A stretch of 15,094 nucleotides of DNA from Rhodococcus sp. IITR03 (GTDB lineage: Bacteria > Actinomycetota > Actinomycetes > Mycobacteriales > Mycobacteriaceae): assembly GCA_001017865.1 (NCBI GenBank), contig LATQ01000001.1:2988543-3003636 (forward strand). Reading direction: 5' to 3'. Numbering within the stretch: position 1 is the first letter of the stretch; the number at the start of each line of letters is the position of its first letter. The notes under the pieces are model-generated. The model was not told the origin of the DNA. It ran no database searches and saw nothing but the letters and a program-made list of their open reading frames with translations. A program made the position numbers and the translations under genes. Positions 6,768-14,587 of this stretch are shown here, one piece after another.

Positions 6768-8492
6768 TCGGCATGCGCAGGTACAGGCTCTGCCGGTGCG
6801 GGGTCGTCGGCCTTCAGCACCCCCGACTCGGCGACCGCGTCGAGCGACAGTGTCCGATAACCCTCGCTGTCGAACAGGACGGTGACGCGATCGTGCTCGC
6901 AGGTCATCACCACTCCCGGTCCCCACTCGGTATGAACGACATGCGTGTTCGGGGCGAACACCGACGTCTCGCAGTCCACCTGGCAGTATCGGCGCCCGGA
7001 AGCACGGACACCGTCGCGACCTCGTCGGACGCGCCGTCCCGGCAGGTGTCGCACCGGCCGCAGGGGTCGGACAGCGTCTCGCCGAAGTAGCCGAGCAGGA
7101 ACCGGCGGCGGCAACCGCGAGTCTCGGCGTAGCCGCGCATCATCTCGACCCGCGATCGGTCCAGTCGTTCGCCCGACGCGGCCGTCTCGCGTGCGCGCTC
7201 GACCGCCTTCCGCCGGGGGATGTCGGCGGCGGAGAGTCCACGCCGGCCGGAGACGAGAGCTCCGCACCGTTCGAGCAGGTTCACCGCGTTGGCCAGTCTC
7301 CGCCCCCGCACGTCGAGCTCGGTACGCAGCCGTCCGAGTCTCATCGGCGACGAGGAGCGGACCGCCGAGAACACCCGGCCGATCAACTCCTCGTCGGGGT
7401 TGTGGGTGGTGAAGAAGGTCGCGAGCGACAGATCCTCGGGGCGGTAGAACATCAGGACGGTGGCCGGTTCGCCGTCGCGTCCGGCGCGCCCGATCTGCTG
7501 GTAGTAGGAATCGACCGAGTCCGGTATCGAGGCGTGCACGACGAAACGCACGTCCGGCTTGTCGATGCCCATGCCGAAGGCGGAGGTCGCCACCACGACA
7601 TCGCAGCGGCCGGCGAGGAATCCGAGGTGGACGTCCTCGCGCTCGGCCGCGCGCATCCCGGCGTGATAGGGGCACGCATCGATCCCGCGTTCACGCAGGG
7701 CCTCGGCGTACCGCTCGGTGTCCTTGCGGGTCGCGGCGTACAGGATGCCGGGACCGGGCAGGGACGCCACGGCCTCGACGACGGCGCGTCGCTTCTCGCC
7801 GTCGTCGGTATGCCTGCGCACCTCGATGTCGAGATTGGGGCGGTCGAAACCACCGGCGACGACGAGCGGGTCCCGCATGCGCAACGCCTCGACGATGTCC
7901 TCGCGGACCGGGGGTGAGGCGGTGGCGGTGAGCGCGACGACGGGTGGCCGGCCCAGGGCCTCGGCCACGTCTCCCAGGCGTAGATATTCCGGCCTGAAGT
8001 CGTGGCCCCACATGGCTACACAGTGCGCTTCGTCGACGACGAGGAGCGAGACCTCCACGCTCTTCAGGCGCTCCAGGACCTCGTCCTTGGTGAGCTGCTC
8101 GGGGGCGAGGAAGACGTAGTCGGCATCGTGTTCGAGCACGGCCCGCCAGTTCGCCTCGTTCTCCGACTCGCGCTGGCGCGAATTGATCGCGACCGCCTCG
8201 GGTGCCTCCGAGTGGTCCAGACCGGCGATCTGATCGTTCTGCAACGCGATCAAGGGGAGACGACGACCGTCACCCCCGGTAACAGCAGCGAGGGCACCTG
8301 ATAGATCGCGGACTTCCCGGAGCCGGTGGCCATCACGGCGAGGACGTCGCGTCCGCCCAGCAGCGGAACCATCGCGTCCAGCTGTTCGGGACGCAGCATG
8401 TCCCAGCCGAACACCTTCTGCGCGGCGGCGCAGAGTTCCTCGCGTGCCTCCGATGCTTTGTCGGACGACGACCGATACGTCTTGTGCTGCAA
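6752..8492 (-). CDS. recQ: RecQ-family ATP-dependent DNA helicase, two frame breaks
   Basis: This is a 3'-5' superfamily 2 DNA helicase (580 aa after repair). Visible motifs are RPEQLDAM (motif 0, about 34-41), Walker A ATGSGKS (55-61), DEAHC (154-158), the aromatic-loop-like region MWGHDFRPEY, ALTATA (motif III), ATSAFGMGIDKPDVR (V) and QQIGRAGRDG (VI). The zinc-binding cluster is CRRRFLLGYFGE...CGRCDTC. A C-terminal tail (HVVHTEWGPGVVMTCEHDRVTVLF...) resembles DUF3553/UvrD-type Tudor-like tails and replaces the HRDC domain. One missing C at about 8255 (VVVSP/LIALQ) and another break between about 6980 and 7015 separate three frames; adding two bases restores the length. The TTG at 8492 is chosen because GGAG stands five bases upstream. 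It diverges from the SDR gene across two stress-type promoters. Confidence 0.93.
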
Positions 8493-8552
8493 GTGGACTC
8501 CAGAATTCGGAAGGGACTGCGCGTGAAGGTGCGAGCGCAGGGTGCCCTCCGC

Positions 8553-8579
8553 ATACCCGAGGACGTGCCCGCCCCAAAC
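8553..8579 (-). promoter_or_regulatory. SigF/SigB-like promoter for recQ
   Basis: On the minus strand GTTT (8579-8576), a 17-base spacer, then GGGTAT (8558-8553) matches the published actinobacterial SigF/SigB consensus at all ten positions. The start would be near 8545, leaving about 50 bases before the TTG start of recQ. Confidence 0.55.
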
Positions 8580-8618
8580 GGCTGCGCCTCGGAACCGGAA
8601 GAGGGAGATCCCGGTGCC

Positions 8619-8644
8619 GTGTCGACCCGGAGCGGTGTGGGTAC
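8619..8644 (+). promoter_or_regulatory. SigF/SigB-like promoter for the SDR gene
   Basis: GTGT (8619-8622), a 16-base spacer, then GGGTAC (8639-8644) is close to the SigF/SigB consensus (GTTT and GGGTAT/C). It is back to back with the recQ element, 39 bases away. Transcription would begin near 8652, about 20 bases before the ATG, and would include its ribosome site. Confidence 0.45.
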
Positions 8645-8673
8645 CCGCCTGCCATACGTGCCGAGGAGGAGAT

Positions 8674-9465
8674 ATGAACGACGCTCGACCTCTCGCTCTG
8701 GTGACCGGAGCATCGCGAGGCATAGGCCGGGAACTGGCGGCCCTGTTCGCGGCCGACGGATACGACCTCGTGCTCGCGGCGAGATCGGACGCTCTGGACG
8801 AGGTCGCCGCCGACCTGCGGACCTCCGGTGTCGAGGTGGTGTCGGTCCACGCGGATCTGAGGACTCCGGAAGGGGTCCGGGCGGTGCACGAGGCCGCGAC
8901 GGCCGGAGGTCGCGTCCCGGCGGCAGCTGTGCTCAACGCCGGTGTCGGGGTCGGCGGAGCGTTCGTCGACGCAGAGCTCGAGGACGTCCTCTCGGTCGTC
9001 GACGTCAACGTGCGCTCGACGGTGCATCTGGCGCACCTGCTGCTGAACGACATGCTGCAGGTGGGCTCGGGCCGGATGCTCGTCACCTCGTCGGTGGTGT
9101 CGAAGATGCCCGGCCCCTACCAGGCCGTCTACAACGCGTCCAAGGCCTTCGTGCAGTCCTTCACCGACGGCGTCCGCAAGGAACTGGACGGCAGCGGGAT
9201 CACGCTCACGGCCATGCTGCCCGGGGCCACCGACACCCACTTCTTCGCACGTGCCGGAATGCTCGACACGATCCTCGGGAAGGCACCCAAGGACGATCCC
9301 GCTCACGTCGCGCGCGACGGTTATGCCGCTCTGATGCGCGGCGAGGCGAACGTGGTGCCCGGTTCCGTGCTCGCGAAATCGATGGCGGTCTTCGGCACGG
9401 TGGCGCCCGACGCGGTGACCTCGGCGGTTCACCGGGTCCTGGCCAAGCCTCGATCGGGGCGATGA
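8674..9465 (+). CDS. Short-chain dehydrogenase/reductase (classical SDR)
   Basis: This is a 263-aa cytoplasmic NAD(P)(H)-dependent oxidoreductase of the classical SDR type; the substrate is unknown. Motifs are TGASRGIG (11-18, coenzyme binding), an Arg after the second strand (AARSD, favouring NADPH), NAG (88-90), catalytic Ser140 in TSSVVS and the YNASK active site (Tyr153, Lys157). The C-terminal PGATDTHFFARAGM segment is typical of a subgroup often labelled DltE-like or 'SDR family oxidoreductase'. The ATG at 8674 follows GAGGAGGAG. The frame is intact, one of the few long genes here without a break. It ends 20 bases from the stop of the convergent kinase-like gene, and I see no terminator hairpin between them. 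Confidence 0.92.
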   Translation: MNDARPLALVTGASRGIGRELAALFAADGYDLVLAARSDALDEVAADLRTSGVEVVSVHADLRTPEGVRAVHEAATAGGRVPAAAVLNAGVGVGGAFVDAELEDVLSVVDVNVRSTVHLAHLLLNDMLQVGSGRMLVTSSVVSKMPGPYQAVYNASKAFVQSFTDGVRKELDGSGITLTAMLPGATDTHFFARAGMLDTILGKAPKDDPAHVARDGYAALMRGEANVVPGSVLAKSMAVFGTVAPDAVTSAVHRVLAKPRSGR

Positions 9466-9485
9466 ACCGCGACGGCAGGAGCCGC

Positions 9486-10109
9486 TCAGTCGTATCGCGT
9501 CCGCACTGCCGGGCGGGTGGGGTGGTCGTAGCGCACCAGGACGTCCGCGTCCGCCCCTGAATGGTCGAGCACCGCATGTTCGAGCACCGCGTCGATCGTC
9601 CAGTGATCCTCGGGGCGCGTGCGCCTTTCGAGCGCGGCCCGGGACATCGTCAGGACGACGGTGACATCGAAGTCGAGACCACGGCCGAGCAGCATGGGGC
9701 CGGCGACGACGAGGATCTGGTCCTCCGCCGCTCGCCGCGGGCGCTCGCGCGCCGAACGGTCGGTGCGTTCGTCCCACAGCCGCGGAAGCCATCGTTGATG
9801 TTCGCGTACTGCGCGCAGCACCTCCCGGTCGACCGCGGCGTAGTCGAATTAGTCGTGGCGGTAGCTGTACGGATCGGTCCGTCCGTGCTCGAGCCGGAGC
9901 GATGCGGGCCGGACGAAATCGTGGAGATCGACGACGTCCGCTGCGCGGCCCCGCGTTCTCAGTTCCGTCGCGACACGCTGTGCGAATTCCACCGGATCTG
10001 CCGCGTCCGGTGCGCTCACGGCGATGCACACACTTCCGGTGAGTGCCTCGGCGCGATCGGCGACGGAGGCCGCGAGTATCTCGGGGGTCAGGGGAGTGAA
10101 GGCAGGCAT
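9486..10109 (-). CDS. Degenerate uridine-kinase-like protein with an in-frame TAA
   Basis: The frame reads as a 207-codon protein interrupted only by a TAA at 9847-9849. The N-terminal 86 residues resemble actinobacterial uridine-kinase/P-loop NTPase proteins: SVCIAVSAPDAADPVEFAQRVATEL aligns by eye with the usual pattern G-P-D-A-A-G-K-T-T-L-A, but the GKT/S of Walker A is replaced by DPV. LHDFVRPASLRLEHGRTDP...FDYAAVDREVL matches the D-D-F-H-R-P and F-D-Y regions, and ILVVAGPMLL-GRGLDFDVTVVL matches the later strand. After the stop the same frame continues immediately as FDYAAVDREV, so the break is a nonsense change (for example TAC to TAA), not an indel. Without the P-loop Lys it is unlikely to be an ordinary kinase. 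A weak ribosome site (GGCGAG) precedes the ATG at 10109. Confidence 0.7.
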
Positions 10110-10142
10110 CGCTCGCCGTTCACGCCCTTGGGTCTGTGGGGG

Positions 10143-10676
10143 TCACCAGGGCGGTGTGTCGTTCCCGTCCGGTACCGGTGTGTCGAGAAGCCGGTCGAGC
10201 CAGAGCACCGCCTCGACCAACGCTTCCATCTGCGACGCCCAGTCCATCGCGAAGACCACTTCGTCGAGGTCGCTGCGCGCCGCGACCGAGTCGCCGGCAA
10301 GCGCGTCGACGACCGCTTTCATCACCGTGCTCTCCGGCTGCGGGAGTTCCTCCGGCCGGACGTGACGGCCGCTCTCGGTCCGGATGGTCAGTTCGAAGCT
10401 CTCGTCGCCGCGCACCTGCGGGCCGATCTTGTCGACGACGACGTCGGCGATCGTCGAGACCGTCCACCTCAGCACGCCCCCGTAGAGCGGGGGAGTGATC
10501 TGTGACGGCGAGTCGGAACCGGCGCTCGACACCAGCGCCGCGACCTCTTCGGTCAGTTCGCTGTAGCCGTTCTCGTGTGCGAGAGCGAGAAGGCGTCCTC
10601 CCATCACCGCGTCGCTGCGTGTGATTCCGGCTCGTTCTTCGTGCATGCAGAACGAATGCCCCGTTTTGTGTCCCAT
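10143..10676 (-). CDS. Conserved-looking hypothetical protein
   Basis: I do not recognise this protein. The frame from ATG 10676 (MGHKTGHSFC) gives 177 aa; an ATG at 10646 (MHEERAGITR) gives 167 aa, and neither has a clear ribosome site. It is soluble, acidic and predicted mostly helical: ALAHENGYSELTEEVAALVSSAG, a short WTVSTIADVVVDKIGPQVRG segment, then LDEVVFAMDWASQMEALVEAVLWLDRLLD near the C-terminus, ending DGNDTPPW. No signal peptide, membrane segment or nucleotide-binding motif is visible. Codon use matches the other genes, so it is probably real. It is 33 bases upstream of the kinase-like gene on the same strand and may share its transcript. It diverges from the chagasin-like gene. 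Confidence 0.75.
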   Translation of the reverse strand: MGHKTGHSFCMHEERAGITRSDAVMGGRLLALAHENGYSELTEEVAALVSSAGSDSPSQITPPLYGGVLRWTVSTIADVVVDKIGPQVRGDESFELTIRTESGRHVRPEELPQPESTVMKAVVDALAGDSVAARSDLDEVVFAMDWASQMEALVEAVLWLDRLLDTPVPDGNDTPPW

Positions 10677-10746
10677 CACACATCGCGGTTGCAACGGGTG
10701 TGCGAGCGCCGTCGTCACGAGAGTGAGGAAAATCACATTCGCGGGT

Positions 10747-10752
10747 TATCCT
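10747..10752 (+). promoter_or_regulatory. -10 element of a leaderless promoter for the chagasin-like gene
   Basis: TATCCT ends 6 bases before the ATG at 10759, so transcription would start at or next to the A of the start codon. Leaderless transcripts are common in actinobacteria. GAGG only two bases before the ATG is too close to be a normal ribosome site. No good -35 is visible. Confidence 0.4.
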
Positions 10753-10758
10753 GAGGTC

Positions 10759-11058
10759 ATGAAGCACATCGCCACTGGTCCGAAAGATGTCACGGTCGGT
10801 GTCGGGGACACGATCGAGCTGCACCTTCCCGAGAACACCTCCCGGGACTACTGCTGGTCGACGTCGAGGGTCGGAGAGGGGCTCGTCCTTCGCGACATCC
10901 GATTCCTGCCGTCGAAGAACCCGTTGCCGGGAGGGACCGGCGAGCGGGTCTTCTGTTTCAAGGCGCGCCGCGCCGGTACCTGGCCCATCTCGCTGCGCAT
11001 GCGGAAGCATGCCGACCTGGTCGCCGACCGCGCGAACATGACCGTCACCGTCGCGTGA
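10759..11058 (+). CDS. Chagasin-like (I42 fold) putative protease inhibitor
   Basis: This 99-aa protein has the layout of the chagasin/I42 family, immunoglobulin-like inhibitors of papain-type cysteine proteases. LPENTSRDYCWS (24-34) stands for the N-P-T-T-G-Y-x-W loop, PGGTGERVFCFKARRAGTWPISL (57-79) for the GxGG loop with the following F-x-F-x-A-x-x-A-G strand, and RMRK for the R-P-W loop. The loop residues diverge (no NPTTG, no RPW), so inhibitory activity is uncertain. There is no signal peptide, unlike many secreted members, so it should be cytoplasmic. The start at 10759 fits a leaderless transcript. It converges on the zinc metallopeptidase gene, but coordination between the two is speculative. 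Confidence 0.65.
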   Translation: MKHIATGPKDVTVGVGDTIELHLPENTSRDYCWSTSRVGEGLVLRDIRFLPSKNPLPGGTGERVFCFKARRAGTWPISLRMRKHADLVADRANMTVTVA

Positions 11059-11073
11059 CGGCGTCCCGGCGCT

Positions 11074-11104
11074 CGCCCTGCGGTGCGGGGCTCAGCGCAG
11101 GGCG
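11074..11104. terminator. Hairpin between chagasin-like gene and zinc peptidase
   Basis: CGCCCTGCG (11074-11082) and CGCAGGGCG (11096-11104) pair perfectly around a 13-base loop. It lies 16 bases after the chagasin-like stop and overlaps the stop codon of the convergent zinc peptidase, so it may serve both genes. Confidence 0.6.
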
Positions 11105-12008
11105 GGCGGGTTGTCGAGATCACGCGCCGAGTAGGTGTCGCACGCGTCGACCCGGCCGGTGCGGTATCCGGCCAGGAACCAGGCCTGACGCTGCTCGGAC
11201 GACCCGTGAGTCCACCCCTCCGGGTTCACCCGACCGGTGGCGGCCCGCTGGATCCGGTCGTCGCCGACGGCCGATGCGGCCGACAGCGCGTCGCGGATGT
11301 CGGTGTCGGTGAGCGGCACGAGGAAGGGCTCTCCGGTGGTCGGCTCGGGCAGCTTGTCGGCGTGGTAGGCCCACACCCCGGCGTAGCAGTCGGCCTGCAG
11401 TTCCGTACGGACGGCGCCGGATTCGGGGCCGCGCGGGTCGCCTGTGCGCGACCGAGATCGCCGAGCTGGTTCTGCAGGTGGTGCCCGAACTCGTGCGCGA
11501 CGACGTATTCCTGCGCGAGCGGACCGCCGCTGGCGCCGAACCGGGTCTCGAGTTCGTCGAAGAAGCTGGTGTCGAAGTAGGCGGTCTGATCCGCCGGGCA
11601 GTAGAACGGCCCGATGTCACTGGTGGCGTTGCCGCAACCCGTCGACGTGGCCGACGTGAAGATCTCGACCTCCGGCTGCACGTAGGCCACCCCGGTCTGG
11701 GTCGCGAACTGCTGCTCCCACACCGAGTCGAGCGACCCGACGGTGTAGAGCACCCGGCAGTCGACGTTCTCGTTCGCGGCGCTGCCACCGATCTCGCACT
11801 GTTCGAGTGCACTCTCGGCCTGCGGATCGGCGGAGGTGTCGGGCACTCCCGAGCCGAGCAGCGAGGACGGATCGCCGCCGAACAGCAACGCCAGGATGAT
11901 GACGATCAGGCCGCCGGCCCCGCCACCGAGAGCGAGCTTCCCGCCGCGGCCACCGCCGCCGGTACGGACACGGCCCGCATCCATGCGTGCACCTTCTCTG
12001 AACGTCAT
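11092..12008 (-). CDS. Neutral zinc metallopeptidase (YpfJ family), one frame break
   Basis: This is a membrane-anchored protein of the YpfJ/neutral zinc metallopeptidase family (about 305 aa after repair; usual length 280-300). After a short basic Gly-rich N-terminus there is one transmembrane segment (about 25-44, [20 protein letters not shown]), so the catalytic part is probably outside the membrane. The zinc motif HEFGHH is at 172-177 in [18 protein letters not shown]. Downstream, in the second frame, [11 protein letters not shown] and the late [21 protein letters not shown] segment are family hallmarks. The break is at about 11432-11437 ([17 protein letters not shown]), repaired by one base. 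The ATG at 12008 has AGGAG 12 bases upstream, a rather long gap. It diverges from aspS. As I recall, a similar gene lies close to aspS in mycobacteria. Confidence 0.88.
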
Positions 12009-12147
12009 CGCCGCCGCTTTCTCCTGTGTTCGTCGGATTCGGACAAGCTTGGCACGAACTATTCGGTACGGGTGCGCTCGGGCCGATCGTGTCTTTCGTA
12101 GGATTACAGCCGACGAACCCGTCGCTGATCGTTTCGAAAGGAATTCC

Positions 12148-13934
12148 GTGCTGCGCACCCATCTCGCCGGCTCGTTGCGAGCCGAGCACGCCGAGCAGAC
12201 AGTCACCCTCACCGGTTGGGTTGCCCGGCGACGCGATCACGGCGGGGTCATCTTCATCGACCTGCGCGACGCATCGGGTGTCTCGCAGGTGGTCTTCCGC
12301 AGCGCCGGCGTCCTCGAGCAGGCGCACCGGCTCCGCGCGGAGTACTGCGTCCGGATCACCGGCAAGGTGGAGGTCCGCCCCGAGGGCAACCAGAACTTCG
12401 AGATCCCGACGGGCGCGATCGAGGTCGACGCCTCCGAGCTCGTGGTTCTCAACGAGGCCGCCCCGCTGCCGTTCCAGCTCGACGACCAGGTCGGTGAGGA
12501 AGCGCGCCTGAAGTACCGCTACCTGGATCTGCGTCGCGAGAAGCCCGGCAAGACCATCCGTCTGCGCAGCAAGGTCAACGCCGCGGCCCGCGCGGTGCTC
12601 GCCCACCACGAGTTCGTGGAGGTCGAGACCCCGACCCTCACGCGCTCCACCCCGGAGGGCGCGCGCGACTTCCTGGTGCCGGCCCGCCTGCAGCCCGGTA
12701 ACTTCTACGCTCTGCCGCAGTCCCCGCAGCTGTTCAAGCAGCTGCTCATGGTCGGTGGCATCGAGCGCTACTACCAGATCGCCCGCTGCTACCGCGACGA
12801 GGACTTCCGCGCCGACCGTCAGCCCGAGTTCACCCAGCTCGACATCGAGATGGCGTTCGTCAACCAGGACGACGTGATCCTCCTCGCCGAGGAGGTGCTG
12901 CACGCGCTGTGGCGCCTGGTGGGCTACGAACTCGAGACCCCGATCCCGCGGATGACCTACGCCGAGGCCATGCGCCGTTTCGGCACCGACAAGCCGGATC
13001 TGCGTTTCGGCATCGAACTCGTGGAGTGCAAGGAGTTCTTCAAGGACACCACCTTCCGCGTCTTCCAGGCCGAGTACGTCGGTGCCGTCGTCATGCCCGG
13101 TGGCGCGAGCCAGCCGCGTCGTCAGCTCGACGCATGGCAGGAGTGGGCCAAGCAGCGCGGTGCCAAGGGTCTCGCCTACGTGCTCGTCGGTGAGGACGGC
13201 ACGTTGAGCGGTCCGGTCGCCAAGAACCTCACCGACACCGAGCGCGAGGGTCTCGCCGCGCATGTGGGCGCTAACCCCGGCGACTGCATCTTCTTCGCCG
13301 CCGGTCCCACCAAGCAGATGCGTGCACTGCTCGGCGCCGCCCGCGACGAGATCGCCCGCAAGCTCGATCTGATCGATCCGAACGCATGGGCGTTCGTGTG
13401 GGTGGTCGACGCCCCGCTGTTCGAGCCGGCGGCCGATGCAACCGCGAGCGGCGATGTGGCCCTCGGTCATTCGGCGTGGACCGCGGTGCACCACGCGTTC
13501 ACCTCGCCCAAGCCCGAGTACATCGACACCTTCGACACCGATCCGGGTTCGGCGCTGGCGTACGCTACGACATCGTCTGCAACGGCAACGAGATCGGTGG
13601 CGGCTCGATCCGTATCCACCGCCCCGACATCCAGGAGCGGGTGTTCAAGGTGATGGGCATCTCGGAGGAGGAGGCGAACGAGAAGTTCGGCTTCCTGCTC
13701 GAGGCGTTCAAGTACGGCGCGCCCCCGCACGGCGGCATCGCCTTCGGCTGGGACCGCATCACCGCGCTGCTCGCCGGGGTGGACTCGATCCGCGAGGTCA
13801 TCGCGTTCCCCAAGTCCGGTGGCGGTGTCGATCCGCTGACCGATGCTCCCGGCCCGATCACGCCGGAGCAGCGCAAGGAGACGGGCATCGACTTCGTGCC
13901 CGAGCCCGAGACCGAGGGTGCCGACAAGGCCTGA
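12148..13934 (+). CDS. aspS: Aspartyl-tRNA synthetase, probably non-discriminating, one frame break
   Basis: This is bacterial-type class II aspartyl-tRNA synthetase, charging tRNA(Asp), 595 aa after repair. The N-terminal OB-fold anticodon domain (1-100) includes [15 protein letters not shown]. Motif 1 is in the [13 protein letters not shown] to [17 protein letters not shown] region, motif 2 is [20 protein letters not shown], the bacterial GAD insertion spans about 290-410, and motif 3 is [16 protein letters not shown]. His31 (Leu in the discriminating E. coli enzyme) is the residue found in non-discriminating AspRS such as that of Pseudomonas aeruginosa, so it may also make Asp-tRNA(Asn). 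The frame breaks at about 13565-13568 ([19 protein letters not shown]); one missing C repairs it. Because the gene is essential, the break must be an error. The GTG start has AAAGGA five bases upstream. Confidence 0.96.
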
Positions 13935-13952
13935 TCACCCGTAGCTGTCGAT

Positions 13953-13991
13953 GGCGCGGTGTCGCCCCTCTCCGGACGGGGGCACCGCGCC
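13953..13991 (+). terminator. Hairpin after aspS
   Basis: GGCGCGGTG (13953-13961) and CACCGCGCC (13983-13991) pair perfectly, with an inner C4/G5 pairing (about 13965-13982) extending the stem across a small bulge. It starts 18 bases after the aspS stop. Confidence 0.7.
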
Positions 13992-14044
13992 GTCGTGTGT
14001 GCCGTCCGGCGGTGTTCCCGGGTGAGGTTCGTGGGCCCGATGAG

Positions 14045-14069
14045 GTTTGTGAGGATCGAGCCCGGGTAT
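14045..14069 (+). promoter_or_regulatory. SigF/SigB-like promoter for the DUF4235 gene
   Basis: GTTT (14045-14048), a 15-base spacer, then GGGTAT (14064-14069) is a perfect match to the actinobacterial SigF/SigB consensus. The start would be near 14077, giving a leader of about 40 bases that includes the AGGAGGT ribosome site. An imperfect direct repeat (TGAGGTTCGTG/TGAGGTTTGTG) overlaps the -35 side. Confidence 0.6.
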
Positions 14070-14115
14070 TCCGTCGGTCCGGCGCCAACGGGGGCGACGG
14101 ATCGAGGAGGTATCC

Positions 14116-14383
14116 ATGGCCGACGCACGCGTGATCTTCTACAAGCCGCTCGCTCTCGCAGCCAGTGTGGGAGGTGGCATCCTCGCCGGAGCCGTCTTCA
14201 ACCAGGTGTGGAAGAAGGTCGGCGGCAGTGACGAACGGCCCGAACCCCAGGATCTGTCGCAGCGCACCCGGGACGTGCTGATCGCGGCCGCTGCAGGGTC
14301 TGATCTTCGGTGTCGTGAAGGCTGCGGTGGATCGTGGCACCGCCCGTGGTTTTCAGAAGGTGACACACGTTTCACCGGAATGA
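14116..14383 (+). CDS. DUF4235 family small membrane protein, frame break
   Basis: This is an actinobacterial DUF4235 protein of about 88-89 residues, function unknown. It begins MADARVIFYKPLALAASVGGG; the YKPL start and GGGILAGAVFNQVWKKV (about 19-35, a hydrophobic segment) are typical of the family. After RTRDVLIAAA the frame breaks at about 14290-14294. In another frame the protein resumes LQGLIFGVVKAAVDRGTARGFQKVT and stops at 14383. Two missing bases (GCCGCTG for GCCGCGCTG) or one extra would repair it. The ribosome site AGGAGGT is near-ideal, four bases from the ATG. The promoter upstream is of the stress-sigma type. Two hydrophobic helices suggest a small membrane protein. Confidence 0.82.
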
Positions 14384-14455
14384 TCGTGACGTGTCCCGAT
14401 CGTGATCGGCGCCCGCGGAGCGGAGCGACCGGATCGGGAACGGGGACACGCCCGG

Positions 14456-14576
14456 ATGAACAGCGATTTCCCCTCGCAAAGCAGACAAAAGCGACCTGGT
14501 GGGCCGGGCACGGGTGAAGAAGGTCCTGCTCGATCCGAGCATTGTGGAGGACCTCGTCGTGACCGAGAACCTGTAG
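14456..14576 (+). CDS. Possible small ORF with a frame break
   Basis: The open frame 14460-14576 reads ...KSDLVGRARVKKVLLD and then PSIVEDLVVTENL to a TAG; it looks protein-like but has no ATG in frame. An ATG at 14456 opens a neighbouring frame (MNSDFPSQSRQK), and an indel of the kind seen elsewhere here would join the two into about 40 residues. There is no good ribosome site. GTG codons at 14501 or 14513 are alternative starts. No family is recognised. It may instead be leader sequence for the next gene. An inverted repeat CCGATC-GT-GATCGG (14396-14409) precedes it. Confidence 0.2.
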
Positions 14577-14579
14577 ATT
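14574..14579 (+). promoter_or_regulatory. -10 element of a possible leaderless promoter
   Basis: TAGATT ends 8 bases before the ATG at 14588, so the transcript would begin at or within about two bases of the start codon. No proper ribosome site precedes that ATG. No clear -35 is visible. Confidence 0.3.
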
Positions 14580-14587
14580 GGGCAGTG

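Noticed and set aside
6907..10029. A 1040-codon minus-strand open frame spanning recQ and the SDR region
   Set aside because: Only the part with RecQ motifs is coding. The rest is the antisense of the SDR gene and other low-stop GC-rich sequence joined by the frame break at 8255.
11617..13494. A 625-codon minus-strand frame opposite aspS
   Set aside because: It is antisense to the clear AspRS sequence. Long shadow frames are expected in high-GC genes.
13560..13572. Programmed ribosomal frameshifting in aspS
   Set aside because: No slippery heptamer or stimulatory hairpin is seen, aspS is not known for it, and similar breaks occur in unrelated genes throughout the window.
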